Below are positions 22,938 to 34,600 of a stretch of 64,000 bases of DNA, piece after piece. The stretch comes from Corythucha ciliata. Taxonomy: Eukaryota; Arthropoda; Insecta; Hemiptera; Tingidae. Position 1 is the first letter of the stretch, and each line of letters opens with the position of its first letter. Position numbers and translations under genes: made by a program. A model generated the notes under the pieces. The model was not told the DNA's origin. It saw only the letters and a program-made list of their open reading frames with translations, and made no database searches. The DNA is taken from contig CM075940.1 of the NCBI GenBank assembly GCA_038030265.1, forward strand, positions 8,370,001-8,434,000, read 5' to 3'.

Positions 22938-23396
22938 AAAACGGCCATAAGCTTACGAATAAATAAACCTATATATATATAAATTCCGGAGACCACTGAA
23001 TTCGTGTTCTAGAGGTTCTGAAACATGAAAAAAACATCACATGACCCATGTTTGCCACCATCACGACGAGACCAATAGTGCATTTTCAGAATGAAATGCA
23101 CTAAAAACGCTCTCGTGCTCGGTCAATTTAATGATTTGAGCGTATAAGATAATAAAATGGGAAAACGCGTTGGGGGTTCCTCTTGGATTAAATAGAAATT
23201 CGGGGGCTTGATAAAACACAGTATGAGTCCCCAAAATTGAAACACGAAGCCCCCTCCCCCCTAACGTTCAATTACCCCACGGCAGAGGGTTTATTTATTA
23301 TTATTACTATTATTGTTTTCTTCAACTTATTTTATCTGGTATTTGTCACCGCTCGATGACACTCACTCCGCTACTATTCCCAAAGCCAGTTGAACC

Positions 23397-23398
<2 letters not shown>

Positions 23399-23444
<46 letters not shown>
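23399..23444. repeat. Poly-T tract, 46 bases
   Basis: Uninterrupted T46 followed by aaac. On the minus strand this is a long poly-A, as expected for the tail of a retroposed sequence lying to its right, but I recognise no SINE or LINE there. Confidence 0.95.
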
Positions 23445-23449
<5 letters not shown>

Positions 23450-23978
23450 TCTGCACTTGATACTATCTTGCAGTGAAAAATTACTGCTTTTGTTATTTGA
23501 ATAATGACCGGACATTTGCTATCTGAATTTCCTCTCTCACTCCCTCTAGCCATTCTCTTTTCTCCCCTCTTTCTCGTTCCATCACCATTTGAAAATTGTC
23601 AGGTTCATAAATAAATTCTTTGGTGGGACCGGCGGACATCAAACATGACATCCTTCCCTCACCCAACCCTCACCATTACTAACTTGCCGAAAATTCTTTT
23701 CATATCCACTCAAATCTGACTGTTATATTTGGTTTTTATTTTACCTCCCAATTAAGCCCCCCCTCCCACCTCACCACCGTTTCCCAATTGAAAACTGACA
23801 TATTTATTACAAGTCGTATGACACCGGAAAAATATTCTTGAAAGTTTAGACGAGCCCCCCCGATGAAAATTAATGAAGGTAAAACAAGTAAAATAACTCA
23901 AAGGGGTCCCCTAAGTGGTGAAACTTGCCTTGCCCATCACTCAAGCCCTCTCTTCTTGTTCACTCGGTGGAGTGGGCG

Positions 23979-23983
<5 letters not shown>

Positions 23984-24032
<49 letters not shown>
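23984..24032. repeat. Poly-T tract, 49 bases
   Basis: Uninterrupted T49, also followed by aaac, 540 bases from the first. The sequence to the right differs from that beside the first tract. Confidence 0.95.
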
Positions 24033-24036
<4 letters not shown>

Positions 24037-24662
24037 AAGATAAGATCAGGGACCAAATTTAACGCAGAATGCAGACGACTCTCAAAACGTGAAAGAAAGA
24101 TTTACAAGTAAAACAAAAGTATTTATTAAGAGGTCGAGATAAGCTCCTTGGGCAGAGAATTCGTCGGGTAGTGATATATTTTTTGTGTAATGTCCTACAT
24201 GCATTGTGCGATAAAACAAAAAACTGTAGGGCGCGAAAATATTCAACACAGGGAAAATTTTGCTTTAGTTTAATGGGCTTACAGCATTTCAAGTTTCTGC
24301 TACGTGAAAAAATTTGACTTGAATTTGGTTCAATCCTATGATGTGGAAAAGCAATTGAATATATTTTGTTGACTACCGGGGGGAATTAATGGGGCTAAAA
24401 GCCTTTCAAACCTGTCATATTTCCCTTCTTTCCATTAATAACAAATTCAATTCATTACTCAGGCACGCTTAAAAGAAAAAGAATTGTGGCATTTATGATC
24501 CCCAAAAGTTTTTTTAAAACTCACAAACGTCAGTCATAAATTTATCTTCGTAAACTGACACTTCACAGCATTTTATTCGGTTTCGGGTAAATTTAAATAT
24601 CCGTTTTAATGTGCCCTGTGTTTATTTCGGTATGTGTTGTCGAAACACCTTCGTAAATTTCT

Positions 24663-24682
24663 AATATATATATATATATATA
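24663..24682. repeat. (TA)n microsatellite
   Basis: About ten TA units. Confidence 0.9.
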
Positions 24683-26224
24683 AGAACAAGTTTTAATATT
24701 GAGGATAAGTATATAAGACATTACGATGCAAGCCCACTGCTGATGCGAGATAGCGTGAATTTCTTGGATGCCGCAGGGGGAGGGAGAGGGCATTACTCTC
24801 CTTTTTTATGTGGACAAAACAAAAAAACTGTTTTCAATAATTGTACAATGGGTGAGCCTAAAGCTTATACACAGGGGGTCGGTGAAGGTGAAGAAAAGCT
24901 GAAAAGACTGGTAATCTTTTTCACACACAGTTGAACAAGTTTTTGGAAACAAAGGGACAGCCCTCTCTCTATAAGGGCATTAGTTTTTCTCTTTTGGAAA
25001 TAGCTCATCTTTCAAGTGTATTGTTCGAAGCGTGATGGTGCTGGGGGGGGGGGGGTGAAACTGTCAATAATATCACTGTCTCTTTGTTTGAAACCCCTAA
25101 ACACTCCCATTAATAATGCACCCAAGCTCATAATGTACTCCTTTCCCTCCCACTTTCACGCGTTTCAGATTACGAAACTCGTCAACTCGTCAAAACCCTT
25201 ATTGAAACCTTTCTGCACCCCACCCCATCTCTCACCCACACATTTCTTTATTGCTTTTCCGGTTCTGTGATAAAACTCAGGGAGTCTCCTAAATAAATTA
25301 AAATCGTTATAAATCAGACCTAAGCGTTATTGGGAGGGAGGCTAGGTACGTGCCTGGGCAAACAAAACTGCTAAAAGTGTTGCGCTTTTTCTCTTCTCCA
25401 TGAAAGCAAACTAATAGACTTATTATACTGGCGTGAAAATTAATGCGATAAGTCTGTTCAACACAATTAAAAAACAGTCCTTCTCAGTTTTATCGCATAC
25501 ACCGCAGAAACAAAAATGTAATCAACTCTGTGTATTTTAAGAATTTCTGGAAACCAGAAAACTATGTTTTCATTTGAAATTTACAACAGTAAATCCTTGG
25601 AAACTAGCGTTTTTATTTATTTATCGGTTTCACCAAGTTGCTAAAATCAACATGTTTTAAAAATAAGAAGGCATTTGCGCTATAGTTTGGAGGTTTTCCT
25701 CCAGTAAATAAAACAGTGAGAATCATGGTATTTCTAAACGCATAACTCGTGAATTTTATGTGGCTTACGCCCTCAAAATAGGCGGGAGTTTTTAGTTTTA
25801 TTAGTTCACAGACTGGCAACAATACTCGGAAACAACTTTATCTCTTAGTTTTTTCTCTCTCTTTTCATGGAATGATCCTGTGTTATGATAAGCCTTAAAT
25901 GAACTTTTCTCTAACTGTTATTGATAAAAGCGCTTTTCTTAGCGGTGGCGTGGATTTTGGGGTTCATTCCACGGAAGTGTTTTTTTTTTCTTCTTTCAAT
26001 TTAGCCCGCTCCCCTAAGGGGTAAATATCGTGCGACGGCCGCCTAGATCTTCTTCCATTGAGTTTTCGGGCTCATGAATATGACAATTTATAATCAAAAT
26101 TTGGCAATATCAAATCGGTCTGCTGCCAGTTTTCGATCCCAAAAGAGAATTTATGGTACGGGAAGATAATTGAAATTACAAGGCGACGGGAAAAAGAGCG
26201 ATTCACCCCCCAACCCCCACTTAA

Positions 26225-26920
26225 ACTTTGTTTAAACTTGAGTGCCGCGGATTTGGCTGTTTCACAACTAATTTCACGGTATTTGTAGAACCAAAGTCGC
26301 GAAGTTTACTAATTAAAAAGCTATATTTTCGAGGTTGGCTCAATGAAAAATTCCATTTTGTGGTTATGCCTCCTCCAAATGGGTAATTTCGTGAATTTGG
26401 CTCTTTCAAAAATCTATTTTGCAGATTTGACTGTTTCAAAAACTAATTCATTCATTAAATAAATTTCGCGGGGTTGAAAAGTTGAAAATAACAATTTCAC
26501 GGATTTGCAGCGGTTTGGGACGTACAAAAGCCAATTTCGCGAGTTTTGCACTCACAGAAACCAATTTCACGTAGGTGGCTTGTTCAGAAAAATAATTTCT
26601 GGGAATCGCTCCTTTGAAAATCATTTCACGGATTTGGCTGTGTCAAAATTTTTCGGGGTTGGAGGTCATTCCGCAGGGTTCCCTCTTTCAGAAATCCCTT
26701 ATCGCGGCGTTCTTTCCTTTAAAAGGGCGAGTCCGTGGATTTGGCTCAACCGAAACATTAATTTTTCGGGGTTGACTCCTTGCTAAAATCAATTTTGCTG
26801 TGTTGGCTCATTAAAAAATCATTGAACTTCAACGTTCCAATAAACAAGGCCGATTTGGGTGTTTGAACATCCAGTCTGGCGGATTTCACTCCCTCGCCAA
26901 ATCAATTTCGCAGTGTTTGC
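26225..26920 (+). repeat. Degenerate array, family B
   Basis: Units such as ggctctttcaaaaatctatt, ggctgtgtcaaaatttttcg and aatttcacggatttg at about 31-base spacing. Same orientation as 16060-16960. Confidence 0.7.
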
Positions 26921-27404
26921 GAACATTCAAGGGCCACTCTACTGCATTAATTGTTCTTCTCATTCAACGCATAGCGGGAAAAACAGAGATAGAAAAACCA
27001 CAATTTTGCATTTGTCATGCTTGGGTGGTGTGAGGGGTCGGATTTGGCTCCTCGGTGGGGATTGTGTAACCTAAAGGGACGACGAGTGAGGACTGCACAG
27101 AACTAGCGACGTTACGAAATTTATAATTGAAATAGATTTTTCATCAGTTGAAAGGTTCTAACGATGATTCTAGCCATTTTTGGCAGCTTTGGCCCGGTTT
27201 CAGGGGTCATTACCATTTCACGTGGACAGTGGCCACGCAATTGATAGCCACGAAGTCCAAGGAAGGGCCTCGACGCAGGCGGGAGGGCCTCGCTAACAAT
27301 CCTAATTGTTGATACTAACAATTACGAAAACGCTCTTTACTGCCCCCTTTTTGTGCTTTTTGCCTGGGTCCGGCTGTTATCCGCAACTTATTATTATTTG
27401 TCAG

Positions 27405-27449
27405 AAGGACTCATAAACCGCGTCCGGCTCATATCGAAACTTTTAAAGG
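27405..27449 (+). repeat. Dispersed repeat, copy 1
   Basis: The 45 bases with ggactcataaaccgcgtccg resemble 32541-32585 (gggacccataaaccgcttct). Both lie next to reverse family B units, so they may belong to one composite repeat. Confidence 0.45.
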
Positions 27450-27489
27450 AAAAAACAGCCCTAAAATTTGAGTGGTACTTGAGTTTGCA

Positions 27490-27700
27490 CTTCACATCCC
27501 TCACAAAATCCCGCTAAATTGTTTCTTCTTGGTTAAGGAGACCCTGCAAAACACATTTTGAAATGAGGAAACCCCGCGAAATAGTACTCCAAATAAACGA
27601 ACCAACCCTGCGCAGAAATGGGTTTTTGATACTCAGGAGACCCTGATGCGAAATTGGGTTTACGAGCGAGCAAACCCCGCGACATTTAGTTTATTATAGG
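27490..27700 (-). repeat. Degenerate array, family B, reverse orientation
   Basis: Units such as gaaatgaggaaaccccgcga and ggagaccctg, with aatcccgctaaatt, fit the family B consensus read on the minus strand. Confidence 0.5.
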
Positions 27701-30700
27701 GTTAAATAATTAGTTTTGGGGTCCAAGTTGGTATGTGTAATAACGTTTTGGACTAAAAACCCACGAAAAGTCAATTCCCCTGGGACAAATTATTTCAGGC
27801 TAATAGTCAGTTTACGTCGCAATATGAGCAGTTATTAGGCCGATTCTGCATTGCGGCAGGGGAACATATATCTAGTTTCACGGTCCAATAGCCAGTTTTT
27901 GGTTATAAAATCGTCATTTAAATAGCTAGGGTTTTCAGGTTCTTCGCGTACGCTTTCTATGTACTATGGAGGGGGGATGTCAGGATTCATGTCACTTTTT
28001 AGAATTATAATTGACAATTTCTGACGAAAAATGTTCAATTCGCAGTTTTTGGCTCAGTAACTTACAACTTCTTGGCCAAAGACATCATTTAAGCCCCCAC
28101 CCCCACCATTTAAAGAGTCATTTTCAGCCTCCGACGGCCTTGCGAAGGTGCGCAGGCATTGATCCTAAGGCTTCACCCCGAAGGAGCCCTGTTCGGGGAA
28201 ATGAAGAATAATAAACTTAAATGAGTTGTCATTCTGAATTTAATTGAAATCCAAGAAACTAATTAATAGTCTCACTTTAATTAGTGAATCCTTGCAAGCG
28301 TGTTAACATTGTGTGGCTTTTTCCTTTGGGCTTTGTACCACGGTGTGAGGATGTTAAAGTGGTGCAGGTGGTAAGGCTGTGAATGGTCATTTCAAGGGAG
28401 CTTTTCCTGACTTTTTCCCTAGCCCTTTGGAAGCGTAATGTTCTGTGGAGAGAGTTGGCTGTTACGAAAAATATTTGCCTTAAAGGCTAAGGCCTTGTCT
28501 GATATGAACTAATAGGTGTAGGTTTTTGCTGATGTCATCTCTTGTATCGATTCAATTTTTTTGGTTGGAATTTGACTCAATTAGGACGAAGTGCTTTCAA
28601 GGATAAAGCGGTGAGACGTGCACTTCATATTTTTTTGTATGACTTTTGGTTTTTTTTAGAGGTGAAAAGGAGTAGGAGGAAGGCTGGGGGTTCAAAGCAT
28701 TAGCATCGATTTGTGTTAGGTCTTGCTTCATTAGTAGGGATTTCGAAAGAGGGATGAGGAGGATGGGGCTTGATATATATTTTCACCATCCCCGAATGTT
28801 ATTAACTCTGGCTCTTCCATGTCCTCGTACTTTGAACTATACAAAGTGTGAATGACTCTCGTGCTCAGCCGCCCTGGAAATAGCGAATTGTTTACTCGAT
28901 CGCCCCCGCGGATTTTTCCAACACACCCTTCCTCTTTCTTTCACATTCATTTCGTGCACACTAATACATTTGCTATCTTGAAACACGATCCTCCCCCTTC
29001 TTTCCCTTATTTCACCGTTCGTGTGAACATTAAGTTCCCCTTTTTTTCACTCTTCTAATAAAATGTTTTTTAAGGGAAAAACTCCGTTTCAAAAAGACAA
29101 GAGAGAAAAGATTATGTCTTGGGGCACATTAGACTTGAATTTCCGTAATTTGCCTCTACTTGTCATGTCACTTTTCTCCCTTTCAGAATCATATATTACG
29201 TATATTAAACCAGACATTGTCCCCCCCCCCGTCCCTAACCCTTGAGTTTGCACCACTCCCCTCTAACTTCGTCACTCCCCACAAATGTCTTTTCAAACGT
29301 TTCAAAAAGTTGAGGAAGTCTTTTATCGTGATTTATGTTTCTCCGGAAATAATTTATCATTTTTTCCTTCTTTTTTTAGGGGATCAATATCTTAATGTCG
29401 CATCAATGAGATTTACACCAGATAACTCCCCACCCCCTCAGTTTTTTTTTGCCTCCATGAGCATAAACTTGATAGGGTTGTTAAATCCAAGTTCGAAGTT
29501 GTAATCTTTTTTCAGGTGCTTCTATTAGATTTGTGACAATCCTTTTCCAACCAACTCACCACCCTCGGGAATCCGTCTTGAGCATTACTAACTTTTCCCC
29601 AGATGGCCCTGGTGATGGCGGGGGGGGGGGGCTAGAATTATGTAAAACAGGCGGTTGCGTTGCGTTGCGTAAAAAAAGGACTTGACTGATATTGGCAGCT
29701 TTCAATTCAGGCTCGGTTCAATCCAGGTGTTCCTTGAAAGGCTCCTATTGTTTGAAATAAGTGGGTGAAAGGGGGGCGGGGAGAGACGGAAAAATGGAAC
29801 ATTCTTTGGAACGTGAGTGTAGTTGATCTAGGAAGTTGTGGAGAGGGTCGTGTTGAGGGTTTAAGATATATCAGTCAGCTTTTAAGCCCCCCTCCCTCCC
29901 CCAGCCCAACCATCATACACACTGGGAGCCTCCTCCACCGCTTTTCTATATTGAATTAAACTACTCCCACCCTCCTCGTGCAATTCAATCTGGTTGGAAA
30001 TAGTTGTCAAAGGCTTTATTTCTTATTTGACGGATGAGGCTATGATTACCTATAAAGTAAGCCTTTTTTGGGGGTTGTCTGTATTTTAAAAAATGCCTCC
30101 CTCTCCCTCTCACAACAATAACCAAGCTCTTCACACCCCTTATGAAAATCCTGATTTATTATGAAAAACGTCTCTCAAAAAATAGAACTTGTTATCTTTA
30201 TGTAAACAAGAATTACCACCTCTCACCACCCGTGAGCTCATTTACACTGAAAGCATCACGAGCATAATGAAAAGGTGTTCAAATTTTTCACTTTCCACTT
30301 TTCCCACAAAAGCTTCTCTTTGTGTATTTTAGGAGGAAAAGAGATTCGTTTCAGGCGAAAATCTCTTTACCGACGTGAGAGAAATGGAGCAACATTTATT
30401 GGTGGTGAGGCGTAGGAGCCACTTTTTTATTTCCACTCTTAAGTGCTTATTATTGCCTAAATGGTTGACATTTATTAAAAAGTATGGAAATTGTAGGAAA
30501 CCCTTTCGTAAGATGAAGTACTTTTGTTTTCTTGGCATTTTATTTTTTTGAAGGTTAATTATCGCTTCATTTTGAGTTCTGCGCTAGGCGTGACTTGAGA
30601 AAAAAATTGCTCATTCATTAAAAGGAGAGCGACAAAAAAAATTTGATTAATAGGGGAAAACAGGTCGTTTGTTTCTTGTCAATATCAAGCCACAGACTCG

Positions 30701-31504
30701 TGGCGATTGGCGCAATCAACTTTTTTATTTTTGTCGGTTCTTTTTAAGGCGTCGTGAATGGTTTGCATTGTATTAAACGATATTTTTCCAACTTTTGTTT
30801 ACAAAGCTCAAACAGAATAAAAATGTTGTCGGATTCAATTTTTTAGAATTTTTAAAATGAAAATATTCTGGCGAAAGTTTATGAGCAGCGGACGAACGTT
30901 TTCGATCATTCGTATCTCCCAGTTAAGGAGTATTAGTGTAAAATCCCCCCTCCCCTCGCCGCCAGCCCTCAGTTTTTCGCGTAGAACCCTTTGCATTTAA
31001 TTTCTTTAGGTTGCCTAAGAGACTTCAAATGTCACTGGGTCACTTTTACCGATAAATTTCTTTAAAGGCTAATGAATGGCAGTTGTCCTCGTATCGCCAC
31101 CACCCCCACTCCCTCCCCTAGGACTGTGTAATTGAAGGATTACAAAGTTAAATTGATGACTAAATAGAAAGGGATAGCCTCGTCGTGTTTATTCGACTTT
31201 ATATTAGCCAATACATTCCTCCCTCCAATTAATTAAAGTCGTGTCCTTACAACGATCTAATGAAGGAAGGTTTCTGAAAATTTCATTTGCGACATCGGGC
31301 CCTTTAGTATCGATTACAATCTTGAGTCTCATCGTGGGAAAGGAAACGGAATCATATTCGAATTACTCCTGACGGATAATTATCGTTTTACAAGGACACG
31401 ACTATTTTTCTCTCCGCCTCTTTTATTTAAATTATCATGACCTTAGCAAAACGTTTTGAATATATTTTTTAAAAAAAACTTTGTTCGTTTTTTTTTTCTC
31501 ACAG
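27701..31504. other. Non-coding stretch upstream of latrophilin exons
   Basis: No exon could be recognised. The first coding exon of the latrophilin (signal peptide, start of the lectin domain) should lie here or further upstream, but no candidate had both a signal peptide and a donor leaving one base of a codon. Contains C- and G-runs near 29220 and 29620. The sequence from about 27720 to 28080 shows weak short-period repetition (gccagttttt, gtcagtttac). Confidence 0.4.
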
Positions 31505-31697
31505 AGCAACCGCGGTATGACACTGCCTACGCTTGTGAGGGTAAGATTTTGAGGATTGAGTGCAAAGATGGTGAGCTGATAAGTCTGATACGAGCCAACT
31601 ACGGTCGATTCTCAATCACCATCTGCAACGATCATGGCAACACCGAGTGGAGTGTCAATTGCATGTCGCCCAAGTCTCTTCGAGTTTTACACGCCAA
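31505..31697 (+). CDS. Cirl: Latrophilin exon: lectin domain, first part
   Basis: Acceptor tttttttctcacag, donor aa/gtaagt. Encodes [20 protein letters not shown], then [15 protein letters not shown], then [17 protein letters not shown]. Cysteines pair within the lectin fold. The exon starts after the first base of a codon, so one more coding exon must lie upstream. Confidence 0.95.
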
Positions 31698-34600
31698 GTA
31701 AGTCGTTTCGTTTAATTTACGGTAGGAATGTGTGTCGATTGAATCAAGGCACGGCACAACGTGTGTTCAAAAGGCATCGAGTCCGCGCCTTAATGGAACA
31801 GTTTTCCTTGTGTCCTCAGGAATCGCGGAATAATAGTTTGGTTGAAAAAGGAGAGGTGGGGAATAGCGTAATCAGAGGATTATACTTTTAATCCTTTTGA
31901 GAGCACCTGTTCTCTCTTTGAGTATACAAAAGTGATTACTGAGGTTAGCTCCATTTCATTCATTCATTACGAAACAGAGTTTTGTAACTTTGCAAATGTA
32001 AAATAGTCAAGATGTAAATTTGAAAGTTCAACTTGGAATCAATAAAGTAGGAAAGGAACCAATTTGAGCAAATTTTTAGCCCCGTTGTGAGTTATTCAAG
32101 TCATTCAAATAATCGGGTGACTCCCCCCAAGCAATATAGACGTCGTTCAAAGAATTTAATCTGTTTATTTTTGTACGAATGTTCCCATTGTCTCGTGATA
32201 AATGCAACCGATCCTGGCCAAAACGCACCCAAAAGATCAGCGCCCATCGCCCATCAAAGGGGCTGCTAGGCCGTGCTGAATCCCTCGGTCCAGAACCGAA
32301 ATTTGAACTCTCTGTCAAGATCCCCGCCCGCTTTATGAATTTTTTAAGAGTAGCGAAATCCGTCAAATTGAGTTATGAAAGAGCCAAATCCGCAAAATAG
32401 GTGTTGTACAACCAAACCCGTGGAAATTGATATTTGAGGATGTCAAACGCCCTTGTTTTTTTTTTTCTTTCTTTTATGAGAAAACCCCGCGCAACAACTT
32501 TGACAGGGACCGTCTGCATTTACCTATCAAGTCCTGTCCGAGGGACCCATAAACCGCTTCTGGCTCAAATCGGAGCCCTTCAAAATAATTGCCGGTAAAA
32601 TCGCCATGCAACTACAAACATTAGTGTCATAATTTAGATTTGTACAAAAACGCGCATTGTTTGGTTTCCAGGCACCCCAAATTTCGTATTCTGGGAGAAT
32701 CGGATAATCGAATCACGCTTGAGATGTTGAGTGGTTGTTTCTGCCATTCCCGGACCCGGGGCCCGCGAAATTACTCTTTTTAAGGAGCCAATGGACATTT
32801 TTATTTTAAAGGTGTGAAATCCGTGAAGTTACCTTTATTTAGGAAGCCAACAATGGGCCTAGCCAGTGGGGAGCAGGGTGGGCAGGAGCCCTCCCCTGGC
32901 CTCAAAAGCGAAGCCGTAGTTGATTCAGCTGCCCACCTGTACAATAGATAAAAGTACAAAACCTGCAGGGTCGTCAATTTCTAGGATTTTCGCTATAAAA
33001 AAAAAAAAAAAACAATTTAGCGGATTTTTCTCGCCAAAAAACTCGCTACACGCTGATTTTTGTTGCTGAAAACTCAATTTCGCGGGGTTGCCTCATTCAA
33101 AAACCATAATGACTCGGAATTTGCACACTAATAAAAACCATTTTAGCGATTCTGGCTCACTAAAACGCCAGTGTCGCGGGATTTGCTCGGTAGATAACCA
33201 TTTTCGTGGACCTTGGTTCGCTAAAAACTCAGTGGGTTTTGGGTTGCTTAAAACTCGGTTTCTCTGAGTTTCCTCATTGAAATGATATGTTTCACAGGTT
33301 TGGCTCACTAAAAAACTAATTATTACTAGAGAAATCCCGATTTTTCTAGTTTGGCTCTTCCAAAAAGATAATTTTACGGGCAAAAAACCCAACTTTGCTA
33401 TGGCTTGACCGTGGGAGGGCGGGGGTGAATTTTAAACGTGTCCAGCCACATCTGCGCCAGGCAGACATTAGGCATGCACTGAAGCCTTGCTGGGGTTTGA
33501 TAGAGTGAGGAGAGGAAATGCCAGCCCCTTCCTGTCCCTCACATCGAGCAATCTTCTTCAGAGAAATTGCCCTGCCCTAAGATCAAGAGCTGGCAACGTG
33601 TTTGCTGAGGACTATAACTTGACAGTTTACACGCCTGTGAGTTGCAGACGAGGAACTATTCTTCTCCACAATGGAAGGGTGAAGTTTGTGGGAATGGGGG
33701 GGGGGGTAGGTGAAATTACCGCAGTTAGCGTGCCTAGAGAGTCCCAGGGGAGCAAAATTTCAAGTTTAGGTTTGAAAGTATCACATTTTAGGGGAAAATT
33801 GTCTGTTTTCGAACAGAAAACCCGGACTTATTTGGCGATTTCCCAGAAAAAATGTCAGTTTTGGATGGATAACGATCATTTCGATTGCAAATTCAGTGTC
33901 TGTAAACATAATGACGATTTCCAACGCCAAGTTCTGAGTTTAACCGCCAGATCTCTTGCTGGTTTGAAATATTCTCCAGTGAAGCTGCCCACCCCTATAT
34001 CAAGGGCTGGCTACGCTCCTGAAGCCACCCCCACGAAATTGGTTACTGACGTGCCAGTCCGCGAAATTCGGGGTTTTAAAAAAGTAAAACTGGCGAATTG
34101 TTCGTTTTTTAAACGGAGCCAAAGGTGAAAATGATTCTTGAATTTGCCAAAACCGCTTATTGGGTTCATTAAGTGTCAAATAAGCGAAATTTCGGCTTGG
34201 AAACCCACTAACTCGCGGAATTGTGATTTTGAATGACCCAAAACCGTGAAATTGCTTTTTCGAATGAGTCAAATCGGTGAAAATTGAATTTTCAAATTCA
34301 CTTTTACGGAGTCAATCCCGCGAGGTTGTCTGGAAAGTGGCAAATCCGTGGAACCCAGAAGCGTGAATTAGCTTTTTTTATTTAGTCATTCTCGTGAAAT
34401 TGATGGTTTTTTTTCCCCCCCAAGGGCAACACCTTGAAATTGACTTTTAGGGAGTCAATCCTGCGAAGTTGGCTTTTTAAGTGAACGAAACCCGCGAAAT
34501 TGGGTTCGTGAGTGGTCAATAATCCGCAAAAATTTCGATGTTGAATGGGCTGAAGCCGCGAAGTCCGCCTGCGTTGAGACTCTTCAAGGCGGCCTATTGC

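Larger units (their letters stand above)
22938..26224. other. Non-coding stretch with long poly-T tracts
   Basis: No gene is recognised. Contains T46 (23399-23444), T49 (23984-24032), a TA microsatellite (24663-24682), and a G-run near 25044-25054. Open frames that cross the T-tracts are phenylalanine runs only. Confidence 0.5.

Noticed and set aside
27701..31504. First latrophilin exon with signal peptide
   Set aside because: Several short open frames were examined, but none has a start, a hydrophobic leader and a donor of the right phase, so none is claimed.
33487..34128. 213-residue open frame in a latrophilin intron as a nested gene
   Set aside because: Crosses a G-run, a dispersed repeat and reverse family B units; no family motif; probably chance.
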